NCBI GenBank assembly: GCA_910584945.1
Contig: CAJUDY010000031.1
Coordinates: forward strand, 1-47,810
DNA length: 47,810 nucleotides
Source: an uncultured Lachnospiraceae bacterium
GTDB taxonomy: Bacteria; Bacillota; Clostridia; Lachnospirales; Lachnospiraceae
Direction: 5' to 3'
The notes beneath the pieces are model-generated. The model was not told where the DNA came from and did no database searches. It saw only the letters and a list, made by a program, of their open reading frames with translations. Each line of letters begins with the position of its first letter. Position 1 is the first letter of the stretch. Position numbers and translations under genes: made by a program. Of this stretch, positions 25,845-34,441 are shown one piece after another.

Positions 25845-26845
25845 GTGTGCTCACTTTCCAGCTTTATCAAACATTTCTTTTCAAAAAAGGCAGCTCCGTA
25901 GCAGAGGACGGTCTGGTATCCTTTCAGGAGGGGGCCCGCGTACTGCCGCTGCCGGATCTGCTTCAGCGCGATCTGACAGTCTTTTGGCATATGGGCTTCC
26001 GTCCTGGAGCGCTTGGTCTCGATGAGGATGGCGCGCCGGTTCTGGCGGTCTTTGACCAGGATATCCGCCCGGCCGGTTCCCTGCTCTGAAAAGCCAAAAT
26101 ATCGGTTGTACCACAGGTCCGATATGGACCGGGACACGAAGTTATTTGCGCCGGTGAAGATGCTTTCCTTTGCGATATGCAGACAGCCGGTGATCACGGC
26201 AAACTGGAGAGAAGCATTGGTCTTCCATGCCATACCCAGAAAGCTGCGCATGATGTTCAGCATCGCATCATAGTAACCATGGTCGCTCGCCTTGGCCAGC
26301 GGAACGTCGTATTCGTCGACCAGAAGAATGACAGGCTTTCCATGGTGAGCTTCCATCATGCGCATCAGAACGACAAGAGCAGTTTTGAGGTCCGAACTGG
26401 TTCCGTTCTGATTCAGAAGACGGGTGAATCTTATTTTATCGGCATTTTTTACTTTTTCACTGGCTTCCAGATAGTCGTGTTCCATACACAGAGAAGAGAT
26501 GGTAAATTGGAGCAGATCATAGGCCTCCTCAAACGTACTGCCCTGAATATCCTTCAAGGTCAGAAACAAGACCGGCCATTGATTCATCCACTGTTCGCAC
26601 AGCTTCGTACAGGCGGCGATCTCAAGCCCTTCAAAAATGGATCGGCTGTCCTTTCGGATATCAAAAAATTCCGAGAGCATGCTCATGGTCAGGGTTTTAC
26701 CAAAGCGTCTCGGACGCGTAATCAGATTTACAGAAAAAGTTTCCTCCAGAAGCTCTTCGATTAATCCGGTTTTGTCGACATAATAACAATTACTGGTGCG
26801 GAGCTTCCGGAAATCATCAATTCCCAATGGCAGTCTTATACTCAT
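25841..26845 (-). CDS. AAA-ATPase-like / PD-(D/E)XK protein with internal deletion
   Basis: This 334-residue protein joins two parts. The N-terminal AAA-ATPase-like domain has LPLGIDDFRKLRTSNCYYVDKTGLI, Walker A-like RPRRFGKTLTMSML and VILLVDEYDVPLAKA. The C-terminal PD-(D/E)XK part has GTGRADILVKDRQNRRAILIETKRS, where the Asp and the ExK are visible. Full-length relatives are usually above 500 residues, with a helical segment between YFGF and the nuclease. Here SDLWYNRYFGF runs straight into SEQGTGRADIL, so about 200 residues appear to have been lost in frame. The product may be inactive. ATG 26845 is chosen over 26893 because AAGGAG precedes it. These genes are abundant in gut anaerobes and their role is uncertain. 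Confidence 0.75.
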   Translation of the reverse strand: MSIRLPLGIDDFRKLRTSNCYYVDKTGLIEELLEETFSVNLITRPRRFGKTLTMSMLSEFFDIRKDSRSIFEGLEIAACTKLCEQWMNQWPVLFLTLKDIQGSTFEEAYDLLQFTISSLCMEHDYLEASEKVKNADKIRFTRLLNQNGTSSDLKTALVVLMRMMEAHHGKPVILLVDEYDVPLAKASDHGYYDAMLNIMRSFLGMAWKTNASLQFAVITGCLHIAKESIFTGANNFVSRSISDLWYNRYFGFSEQGTGRADILVKDRQNRRAILIETKRSRTEAHMPKDCQIALKQIRQRQYAGPLLKGYQTVLCYGAAFFEKKCLIKLESEHT

Positions 26846-26935
26846 CGTGCATATACTCCTTTTGAGAAGATAGGATACATGTCGGTTGGCCATTTTATTG
26901 TATCACGCTGTATTCTGTTGTGCAAATGGAAATGT

Positions 26936-27238
26936 TCATAGGCATTCTCCTTCATGAAGAATCAAATCATCTTCGTCTGCAATGACTTCCATCATCATAA
27001 GCACACCTAACCGAAATCCTTTGACAAAGCGGTCATTTCCGTAAAGAAGGCTTTCTTCGGCCTGGGCAGTGCTGTAATCATCCAGCATTTTTTGTTCTTC
27101 CTCGTTGAGTTTGGCCATCAGCTTTTCCCCGAGGGTACAGTACTGGTTCCTTGCTTTATGAAATTTGGAATTGCGTTCACAAATCTCTGGTTCAACACAA
27201 AGGTGATCCGTTGCGATTGCGTTTAAGATTTTTCCCAT
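26936..27238 (-). CDS. DUF6809-like small protein
   Basis: This 100-residue, mostly helical protein ends RFVKGFRLGVLMMMEVIADED. The GFRLG-xx-MxE tail and the central LGEKLMAKLNEEEQKMLDDYSTAQAEES resemble the DUF6809 group of short Firmicute proteins, often found near mobile or accessory genes. AAAGGA lies before ATG 27238; ATG 27256 would add six residues. Function is unknown. It sits alone beside the AAA/nuclease gene. Confidence 0.6.
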   Translation of the reverse strand: MGKILNAIATDHLCVEPEICERNSKFHKARNQYCTLGEKLMAKLNEEEQKMLDDYSTAQAEESLLYGNDRFVKGFRLGVLMMMEVIADEDDLILHEGECL

Positions 27239-27585
27239 TTGTTTCTGTCCTTTCATTTCGCTTTTGCCTCATGTTACGCACAAAAAGTCAAGGAAAGAAT
27301 AAAGAAACGGAAAAATACAAATCTTAAACCCGAGTATTATAAAAACAACGAGGAATTTCTGCTCAATATTATAAAGGAAATCTCCATAATGACAAGGAAG
27401 AGCGGATGATCACTGTTGAAAAATTCCTGCAAATGTGATAGTCTATATTCATCAGAAATCAATGGGGAGCCGTTCGGCTCCAGGATTCCACTTTTAATAA
27501 TAAATACCCGTCGCACAAATGGAGGAAATCATGCAGATTTTCTTGCCAGATCTGTGCAGGAACGGGTATAATAAAGGAGAGTACA
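27239..27585. other. Gene-free stretch before the Rpn gene
   Basis: This AT-rich interval has no supported gene. It holds one small hairpin, GGAGCC (27466-27471) with GGCTCC (27476-27481). A TTGCCA (27543-27548) with TATAAT (27567-27572) lies directly before the Rpn start and would leave almost no leader, so its use is doubtful. Confidence 0.5.
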
Positions 27586-28548
27586 ATGAAAAAAAGAAAA
27601 AGACGCAGATATTCCCGTCGGGATCGACGCAGACAGCCGGTCAATCGAAAGCACAAAGATCACTTATTTCGATTTGCCTTTCAAAAACCGGAAGATCTTC
27701 TGGACCTGTATAACGCGATCAACGGAACCGACTACCGGAATCCGGAGGAACTTAAGGTCACGACTCTGGAAGACGCGGTGTTCCTGGGTGTAAAAAATGA
27801 TCTGTCCTTTATTATAGGGACAGTGATGAATCTGTATGAGCACCAGAGTACCATGTGTCAGAATATGCCTCTGCGGGGCCTGATTTACTTTGCTACCCTC
27901 TATCAGACCTATGTGAAAGAAAACGGATACGATCTGTATGGGAGCAGAAGGATTGAACTGCCGTTTCCCAATTACATTGTATTCTACAATGGAGACGAGG
28001 AGGCGCCGGATGAGACGGAGATGCTTTTGTCGGAAGCCTTTCAGATACCGGACCGGGAGAGCATCCCCGCCCTGGAGAGCAGGGTCCGGGTGCTGAATAT
28101 TAACCGGGGCCACAACCAGGAACTGATGGAAAGATGCCAGAGACTAAGGGAATATGCGGAATTCATCGGATGCATTAAGGAAAACCTGAAAAATGGAATG
28201 GATATTCAAAACGCAGTCAGCAAAGCGATGGATATCTGTGAAAAGCAGGGAATCCTGAAGGACCTGCTGGCAAGATGCAGAACGGAGGTGCTGAACATGC
28301 TGTTGGCGGAGTACGATGAAAAAAAGACGATGGAGTATATCCGAAGAGAAGAACGGGAGATTGGAAGGGAAGAAGGCGAGAAGATCGGCATTGTGAAAGG
28401 CGAGCGGATCGGTCAGGAAAGAGGTGAGGCTCGTCTGTCAGAACTTCTGAGCCGTTTGCTGGCCGACCAGCGCATGGAGGACATCCGCTTGGCGGCAGGA
28501 AGCGAGAAGGAGCGGAAACGCCTTTACAAGGAATATGGACTTTCGTAA
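27586..28548 (+). CDS. Rpn-family PD-(D/E)XK nuclease / transposase-like protein
   Basis: This 320-residue protein has a very basic start (KKRKRRRYSRRDRRRQ), then HKDHLFRFAFQKPEDLLDLYNAING and EDAVFLGVKNDLSFIIGTVMNLYEHQST, the nuclease core of the Rpn (recombination-promoting nuclease)/YhgA-like group with its E-HQS motif. The C-terminal part is coiled coil with repeated RxEGxxxGxxxG-like units (GREEGEKIGIVKGERIG). Such genes are multi-copy in Clostridia and hypervariable. AAAGGAG precedes the ATG. No transposon ends flank it, so I do not call a mobile element. Confidence 0.82.
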   Translation: MKKRKRRRYSRRDRRRQPVNRKHKDHLFRFAFQKPEDLLDLYNAINGTDYRNPEELKVTTLEDAVFLGVKNDLSFIIGTVMNLYEHQSTMCQNMPLRGLIYFATLYQTYVKENGYDLYGSRRIELPFPNYIVFYNGDEEAPDETEMLLSEAFQIPDRESIPALESRVRVLNINRGHNQELMERCQRLREYAEFIGCIKENLKNGMDIQNAVSKAMDICEKQGILKDLLARCRTEVLNMLLAEYDEKKTMEYIRREEREIGREEGEKIGIVKGERIGQERGEARLSELLSRLLADQRMEDIRLAAGSEKERKRLYKEYGLS

Positions 28549-28643
28549 GATGTTTACGCAGGATTTTGTATTCGTATCCCCCTTGCCTAAAAGGCCGGAA
28601 TTGGATAAAATAGACAATAGGCCGGTGAAAAGGAGTGACCGAG

Positions 28644-29834
28644 ATGTTGCAGGCATTAGAAGTAGATAATTTCAAAACACTGAATCAGTTCCGGATAGAA
28701 TTTTCTCCCTTGACGGTGGTGGTAGGGAATAATGCTTCGGGAAAAAGTACGATTTTGCAGGTTTTAGATTTGATGTGCAGCAGTGTGTTGGAGGATTTTG
28801 GCAGTATATTAATGCGCAGGGGATGGAATATCCCGGATTTAAAGTCGAAATGCAGAGAAAAGCCGTCGTCCAAACTGCAGGTATCGGCAGAATTTATTCT
28901 GACTGTAGAAGAAAAGGTTCGTCGGTTGAGATGGGAGTTGGCGCTCCAGTATATGGTACAGAAAAATACCATGAACTTGTATTCAGAGCGGGTGATCGAT
29001 CAGGAAAACGGGTTTGTGTATCTGGAATATACGGATAAAGGGGTTTCCATTGCTGGTGCCCATGGAGAAAATATCAGATTTCCGCGCTTGTCTTCGGATT
29101 CCTCTGTTATGAAAGTCACTGTGGATGAAGAACGAGGACAAAAAGAATATCCGGAGCTTGTTATATTAAAAAGATATCTTACGGGTATGCGTTCCTTTGA
29201 ACTGTTGTCTCCGGACCAGATGCGCTCCAGCAGCAGGGGAAAAAGTATGAATTTGTCCGTCTCCGGCAAGAATTTCCCCTCTTTTTTAAAGAGCTTGTCG
29301 GATTCACAAAAAGGTCGTTTTCTGGAAAAACTTCGTCAATTATCAGGCAATCGAATTGAGGATGTGACAACAGAGACCAAAGGGAAGCCGGGCTGGACTT
29401 ATGTAAATGTGACAGAAAAGTACAGAGATATCCGATATACAGTATCTTCCAGACATTTGAGCGACGGTATGCTGCGTCTGTTGGCGTTTTTGGGATTGAG
29501 CGAGAGTGAAGACGGTACTCTGCTTCTTTTGGATGAAATCGAAAATGGGGTCAACAGCAGTTATGCGGAAAGCCTGATGCGGATCTTTTATGAGATGAGC
29601 AAAGGGGGCAGGCAGCTTTTGGCCACGACGCACAGTGTGGTCTTTTTAGACTATGTTAAAAAAGAGGATATTGTATATTTATATAGAGATGAGAAGACAG
29701 GGAGTACTAAAACTGCAAAAATTTTTGAACTGCCAGAACTACAGGAAAAGCTGGAATATATGTATCCGGGGGAAATTATCTATAATACAACCAATCAAAA
29801 GCTGATTGAACTGTGCCTGTCCAGTACGCAGTAA
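28644..29834 (+). CDS. AAA-type ATPase of a second OLD-like pair
   Basis: This 396-residue ATPase begins LQALEVDNFKTLNQFRIEFSPLTVVVGNNASGKST, with Walker A at residues 28-36. The ABC-like signature is in RHLSDGMLRLLAFLGL, Walker B is LLLLDEIENG with Asp297-Glu298, and the H-loop is LLATTHSVVF. It is typical of AAA15/AAA21 ATPases found with RloB-like or DUF4276 partners. AGGAG sits eight bases before ATG 28644; GTG 28635 overlaps the ribosome site. It is followed 13 bp later by the frameshifted Toprim-like gene. AT-rich composition separates it from tex downstream. Confidence 0.82.
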   Translation: MLQALEVDNFKTLNQFRIEFSPLTVVVGNNASGKSTILQVLDLMCSSVLEDFGSILMRRGWNIPDLKSKCREKPSSKLQVSAEFILTVEEKVRRLRWELALQYMVQKNTMNLYSERVIDQENGFVYLEYTDKGVSIAGAHGENIRFPRLSSDSSVMKVTVDEERGQKEYPELVILKRYLTGMRSFELLSPDQMRSSSRGKSMNLSVSGKNFPSFLKSLSDSQKGRFLEKLRQLSGNRIEDVTTETKGKPGWTYVNVTEKYRDIRYTVSSRHLSDGMLRLLAFLGLSESEDGTLLLLDEIENGVNSSYAESLMRIFYEMSKGGRQLLATTHSVVFLDYVKKEDIVYLYRDEKTGSTKTAKIFELPELQEKLEYMYPGEIIYNTTNQKLIELCLSSTQ

Positions 29835-29847
29835 GAGGATACAGAAT

Positions 29848-30476
29848 ATGAAAAAAAGAATTGCAGTTACAGGGGAGGGGCCAACCGACTATGGACAGTC
29901 AGAATATAATCCCAGGACAGGGAGGAACGAATGGAACTGGGGGCCTGTCAAAGGATTATGTATACTCTGTCTGAAGGCGGGAGACGAAGGGCAGCATCTG
30001 GAATTTTTTACTCAGATGCAGACCGGGGAGGAGACTCGGGAAAGATACCGCACAGTGCCAGGAAACATTTTGAGAAAGTTTATCAGGAAGTGATCCAAGG
30101 ACTTCAGGCGGAAGAAAGCAGCAAATTTATCCCAATGGTTCCGCTGAAAATGATCGAATGCTGGCTGCTGGCGGATGAAAGTGCATATGAAAAATATTTT
30201 GGTAAAATTCCAAAGCTGCCGTCCGCTCCGGAACTGATATGGGGAAATAAGGAAGATCCAGAGAGCGACTATCCCAAATGCTATATCATAAGGGCAATTA
30301 AGCAGGCGAGCAATGCGAAATTGAACAGTGGAAGAGAAGTTTTTTCCGAACTTGTTCAAGATATCAATGTAGAAGTGCTGAAAAGGAAATGTCCGATTAG
30401 TTTCAGCACATTTTATGAAGACTTTCGGAAATTATATAACGCTTTGGAAGACGAAATACATAACCAGGAAGAATAG
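29848..30476 (+). pseudogene. Toprim-like (DUF4276/RloB-type) partner, frameshifted
   Basis: The first frame, from ATG 29848, gives MKKRIAVTGEGPTDYG, whose EG.TD matches the start of Toprim-like RloB/DUF4276 proteins. It runs off into unrelated sequence and stops at 30093. The second frame, open to 30476, carries GIFYSDADRG (the DxD strand) and then IPMVPLKMIECWLLADESAYEKYFG, a conserved family segment. The shift lies between about 29939 (a run of five G) and 29990. A one-base indel in the G run could be a sequencing error, a recent inactivation, or phase variation. Together the frames would give about 209 residues. Confidence 0.65.
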
Positions 30477-30485
30477 AGGAGCAAC

Positions 30486-32627
30486 ATGGACATTATACAA
30501 AAACTAACCGAGGAACTACAGGTAAAGAGGCAGCAGGTGGAAGCCGCCGTGAATCTGATCGACGAGGGGAACACCATTCCCTTCATCTCCCGCTACCGAA
30601 AGGAGGCCACCGGCGCGCTGAACGACGAGCAGCTGCGGAAGCTGGACGAGCGTCTTGTCTATCTTCGCAATCTGGAGGATAAGAAGGCCCAGGTGCTTTC
30701 CAGTATCGAGGAGCAGGGAAAGCTGACGGAAGAACTGCGGGTCCAGATCGAGGCGGCTCAGACCCAGGTGGCGGTGGACGATCTTTATCGCCCCTATCGC
30801 CCGAAGCGCCGGACCCGGGCCACGATGGCGAAGGAAAAGGGCCTGGAAGGGCTGGCGAATGTGATCCTTCTGCAGAAGACGACAAAGCCCCTTACAGAAG
30901 AGGCGAAAAGCTATCTGTCCGAAGAAAAAGGCGTGGCGACAGTGGAGGAAGCGCTCGCGGGCGCGAAGGATATCATCGCCGAGAATATCTCGGATGAAGC
31001 GGATTACCGGACCTATATCCGAAATCTCATCCTGAAAGAAGGAATCATTACTTCCGAGGCCAAAGACGACAGCCAGTCCTCTGTATATGAGAATTATTAT
31101 CACTTTACTCAGCCTCTGAACAAGATGATGGGGCATCGGACGCTGGCCCTGAATCGCGGGGAAGCGGAAAAAATTCTGTCCGTGAAGATTGAGACGCCGG
31201 AAGAGAAGATTCTCCGCTACCTGGAGAAAAAAGTGATCACCAGAGACAATCCCCATACATCCGAGGCTCTGCGGGAGACCATCGCGGACAGTTACAGTCG
31301 GCTGATCGCTCCGTCCATCGAGCGGGAGATCCGTAATTTCCTGACGGAGCAGGCGGAGGAGGGGGCCATCCAGGTTTTCGGTAAGAACTTAGAACAGCTT
31401 CTGATGCAGCCGCCCATCGCCGGACAGACGGTCCTTGGCTGGGACCCGGCGTTTCGCACCGGCTGCAAGCTGGCAGTGGTGGACCCCACCGGCAAAGTGC
31501 TCCACACGGTGGTCATCTATCCCACCGCGCCCCAGAATAAAGTAAAAGAAGCGAAAGCAACTCTGAAAAAACTGATTGAGAAGTACCAGATCACCCTGAT
31601 CTCCCTGGGCAACGGAACGGCTTCGAGGGAGTCGGAGCAGGTGATTGTGGAGCTGATCAAAGAGATTCCCCAGAAGGTGCAGTATGTGATCGTCAGCGAG
31701 GCGGGGGCCTCTGTCTACTCGGCAAGCAAGCTGGCCACAGAGGAATTCCCGAATTTTGACGTGGGCCAGAGAAGCGCGGCCTCCATCGCCAGAAGGCTGC
31801 AGGACCCGCTGGCAGAGCTGGTGAAAATCGATCCCAAGGCCATCGGCGTGGGGCAGTATCAGCATGATATGAACCAGAAGCGTCTAAGCGAGGCTCTGGG
31901 CGGCGTGGTGGAGGACTCTGTGAACAAAGTGGGCGTGGATTTAAATACCGCCTCCGCGCCCCTTCTGGAATATATCTCCGGCATCACGAAGACCCTGGCA
32001 AAAAATATCGTGGCCTACCGGGAGCAGAACGGCCGCTTTGCGGACCGCCGGCAGCTCTTAAAAGTGCCGAAGCTGGGTCCCAAGGCCTTCGAGCAGTGTG
32101 CCGGGTTCCTGCGCATCGCAGGCGGCACCAATCCTCTGGATGCCACCAGCGTCCATCCGGAGAGCTATGAGGCGGCCAAAAAGCTGATCGCCTCCCTGGG
32201 CTACGCCACGGAGGATATCGCAACGGGCGGCCTGAAAGGAATCTCCAAAAAGGTGAGTAAGCCCCGTCAGATGGCGGAAGAGCTGGGAGTCGGAGAACTG
32301 ACTTTAAAAGATATCGTCGCGGAGCTGGAAAAGCCCGCCAGAGATCCAAGGGAAGAGATGCCTCGCCCGGTGCTTCGAAGCGACGTGCTGGACATGAAGG
32401 ATCTGACGCCCGGGATGGTGCTCAAAGGAACTGTGCGCAACATCATCGATTTCGGCGCCTTCGTGGACATCGGCGTTCATCAGGACGGGCTGGTTCACAT
32501 TTCCCAAATGTGCGACCGCTATATCAAGCATCCCCTGGAGGTGGTGAAAGTCGGCGATATCGTGGAAGTGAAAGTCATCAGCGTGGATCTGGCAAAAAAA
32601 CGGATTGCGCTGACTATGAAAAAATAA
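30486..32627 (+). CDS. tex: Tex-family RNA-binding transcription accessory protein
   Basis: This 713-residue Tex protein begins with the helical domain containing NTIPFISRYRKEATGALNDEQLR and DDLYRPYRPKRRTRA. It continues through the YqgF-like domain (QTVLGWDPAFRTGCKLAVVD), the helix-hairpin-helix region (NTASAPLLEYISGITKTLAKNIVAYREQNG in outline), and the C-terminal S1 domain (GMVLKGTVRNIIDFGAFVDIGVHQDGLVHISQM in outline). It binds nucleic acid and RNA polymerase. GAGGAG precedes the ATG. All domains are present and the length is normal. It begins only ten bases after the frameshifted Toprim-like gene. Confidence 0.96.
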   Translation: MDIIQKLTEELQVKRQQVEAAVNLIDEGNTIPFISRYRKEATGALNDEQLRKLDERLVYLRNLEDKKAQVLSSIEEQGKLTEELRVQIEAAQTQVAVDDLYRPYRPKRRTRATMAKEKGLEGLANVILLQKTTKPLTEEAKSYLSEEKGVATVEEALAGAKDIIAENISDEADYRTYIRNLILKEGIITSEAKDDSQSSVYENYYHFTQPLNKMMGHRTLALNRGEAEKILSVKIETPEEKILRYLEKKVITRDNPHTSEALRETIADSYSRLIAPSIEREIRNFLTEQAEEGAIQVFGKNLEQLLMQPPIAGQTVLGWDPAFRTGCKLAVVDPTGKVLHTVVIYPTAPQNKVKEAKATLKKLIEKYQITLISLGNGTASRESEQVIVELIKEIPQKVQYVIVSEAGASVYSASKLATEEFPNFDVGQRSAASIARRLQDPLAELVKIDPKAIGVGQYQHDMNQKRLSEALGGVVEDSVNKVGVDLNTASAPLLEYISGITKTLAKNIVAYREQNGRFADRRQLLKVPKLGPKAFEQCAGFLRIAGGTNPLDATSVHPESYEAAKKLIASLGYATEDIATGGLKGISKKVSKPRQMAEELGVGELTLKDIVAELEKPARDPREEMPRPVLRSDVLDMKDLTPGMVLKGTVRNIIDFGAFVDIGVHQDGLVHISQMCDRYIKHPLEVVKVGDIVEVKVISVDLAKKRIALTMKK

Positions 32628-32660
32628 AAAAACCAAAAACATAAGGAGTGATATTTTATT

Positions 32661-33569
32661 ATGGCAGGATTTTTCAAAAATCTCTTTTCCGGCAAACCGG
32701 AGAAGGAAAGCGAAGAGGAAAGACAAAGAAAGCAGGAAGCCGCATGGGAAGAAAAGGCAGAACTTACAGATTCCGCGGAAGGCTGCTACCGAAAAGGAAA
32801 AGAGTACCTGAGAAAAGGGGACCTGGAGCGTGCCAGACTGTATCTGGAGCGCGCCTCCACCCTGTACAGCTGTTTCGACCAGGTATTTGACGAATGCGAA
32901 GTTCTGATGGAAGACTGTGACGAACAGATCGGGGCCCTGGAAGAGGAAGATCTGCTCTACAACGAGCTTCTGGAAAAGGTGCAGGAGCGCTCTGAGGAGC
33001 TTGACAATGCGCAGAACTACATATGGGGACTTTTGAGCCTGTGCCGCCTGCAGACCATATTTGACCGATTGTCCGGCTGCCCGGGCTGTGAGATCTTAGG
33101 GGAACTCCGACGGGTGCTGGATCTCTTTGACCAGGGACTTGAGCGGGAGCTTTCCGGAGAAGAACGGGAGTATCTGAATGATTTCATCACTCGTTTTTAC
33201 GACTTTGGAGATTCCGAGGCCTTTGCGGACCTGTCCAATCAGGTGTCCACAGAGGACGGAAAGGCGTTGCAGGTCTTTGATCTGAATGGCAACACCACCT
33301 TTACCTGCATCCACCTCTTCCTGGACAAGTGTATTTACGCCTTTTGCGGAGGATGGGAAGCGGCGGAGGACGCGGAAGTCGATCTGATTCCGTGCACTTT
33401 GATCGAAGATTACTATCTGCGTACCAGTGAAGAAAATCTCCGGGAAATTCCGAAGATTCAGGAGGAGATCGGACGGATCTGGTCGGATTATGAATTTCTG
33501 GAGACAGAGCCGGACGCCCCGGCGATCCGAGAGCGGATGGAAGGCTATCGAACATTAAACCTTCTTTAA
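32661..33569 (+). CDS. Unrecognised protein with TPR-like N-terminus
   Basis: This 302-residue acidic protein begins MAGFFKNLFSGKPEKESEEERQ and then has AEGCYRKGKEYLRKGDLERARLYLERASTLY, a helix pair of tetratricopeptide type at about 35-65. Several Cys residues (CPGCEILG near 140) may be structural. No transmembrane segment or signal peptide is seen, and I do not recognise a family. AAGGAG lies upstream, and the gene begins 33 bp after tex, so it may be expressed with tex; a terminator follows it. Confidence 0.7.
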   Translation: MAGFFKNLFSGKPEKESEEERQRKQEAAWEEKAELTDSAEGCYRKGKEYLRKGDLERARLYLERASTLYSCFDQVFDECEVLMEDCDEQIGALEEEDLLYNELLEKVQERSEELDNAQNYIWGLLSLCRLQTIFDRLSGCPGCEILGELRRVLDLFDQGLERELSGEEREYLNDFITRFYDFGDSEAFADLSNQVSTEDGKALQVFDLNGNTTFTCIHLFLDKCIYAFCGGWEAAEDAEVDLIPCTLIEDYYLRTSEENLREIPKIQEEIGRIWSDYEFLETEPDAPAIRERMEGYRTLNLL

Positions 33570-33614
33570 TGATACGAAACAGTTATACGAAACATACAGA
33601 ATGAACCATAGAGA

Positions 33615-33658
33615 GAAGCTGAAAGATGAAGTAAAATCATCGGACAGCTTCTTTTTTT
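33615..33658 (+). terminator. Terminator after the TPR-like gene
   Basis: GAAGCTG (33615-33621) pairs with CAGCTTC (33645-33651), and GATGA (33625-33629) pairs with TCATC (33637-33641) inside. Seven T residues follow. Confidence 0.88.
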
Positions 33659-33751
33659 GCTCTGAATACTGTTAAAAATAAACAAAAACTTTTTGATAAA
33701 TTATGCAATGTGATGAAAATGAAAAAAAGATTGTTAAAAAAATAATAATCA

Positions 33752-33821
33752 TTGACGGACATTCGATTATCATATATAATCATGATAACAAATGTAACTA
33801 ACAGGAACATATGTAACTAAT
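33752..33821 (+). promoter_or_regulatory. PTS operon promoter and SorC-type operators
   Basis: TTGACG (33752-33757), 17 bp, TATAAT (33775-33780). Directly after it come CATGATAACAAATGT (33781-33795) and two direct repeats, ACAAATGTAACTAA (33788-33801) and ACATATGTAACTAA (33807-33820), 19 bp apart. The same words occur at the sorC and second oxidoreductase promoters, so they are probable SorC binding sites. Confidence 0.7.
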
Positions 33822-33850
33822 CAAGATGAGAAAGAAAGAGGTTGCAGAAT

Positions 33851-34306
33851 ATGAATGGAATTTCGATGATGCTTCTTGTGGTATTTGCATTGTTCGTTCT
33901 TCAGGCCTTGGGAGGCGTGGTTCAGATTCAGAATTACCGCAAGGCCATCCGCCGGGTGCACAAGCTTGGCAACGTGGGATTCGGACAGAAGAGGGGAGGC
34001 TTCCGGGCCGGCTATATTATTATGATTGCCTGCGACAAAGACGGTGTGATTACTGGGGGCGAGATCATGCAGGGGATCAGTTGTCTTGCAAGATTCAAAC
34101 CCTGGAAGACGTTTCTTGGCAAAGAAGTAATGGGCAGGAGTATCTATGAGTTCCTGGAAGAGACAGCGGTTTTTGATAAAAAGCAGAAGAAGCGCTATAA
34201 AGGATACATTAACGCTTTGGAGGCGCTGGACCAGAGGCTGAAGCAGCAGAAAGAAGAGGCGGAGGAACCGCCCGAACCTCTCCCTCTGGAAGAGGCGGTG
34301 GAGTAA
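33851..34306 (+). CDS. gutM: GutM-family glucitol operon activator-like protein
   Basis: The 151-residue protein has an N-terminal membrane segment (MMLLVVFALFVLQALGGVV) followed by IQNYRKAIRRVHKLGNVGFGQKRGGFRAGYIIMIACDKDGVI, the GutM/SrlM core. The charged tail is rich in Gln and Glu. GutM proteins act with a regulator in glucitol operons, and here the gene heads the PTS cluster. ATG 33851 has GAGG upstream; a TTG at 33842 is possible. The C-terminus is longer than in E. coli GutM. Confidence 0.85.
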   Translation: MNGISMMLLVVFALFVLQALGGVVQIQNYRKAIRRVHKLGNVGFGQKRGGFRAGYIIMIACDKDGVITGGEIMQGISCLARFKPWKTFLGKEVMGRSIYEFLEETAVFDKKQKKRYKGYINALEALDQRLKQQKEEAEEPPEPLPLEEAVE

Positions 34307-34441
34307 GCCGTATATTATGTGACCGGAGTCCCGCAGGAAGAGAGGTCCTTTTACAGCCCAAAAAGAATCCGTTCTTTCTGCCGGATGACCACACACTTAA
34401 TATAGAAACCATTGATAACACAAAAAGGAGGAATGAAATTT

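Noticed and set aside
27543..27572. TTGCCA-18 bp-TATAAT promoter for the Rpn gene.
   Set aside because: The -10 abuts the Shine-Dalgarno, so the transcript would start inside the ribosome site; real promoter probably lies upstream.
27586..28548. Calling the Rpn-family gene an insertion sequence.
   Set aside because: There are no terminal inverted repeats or target duplications visible, and Rpn proteins are not classical transposases.
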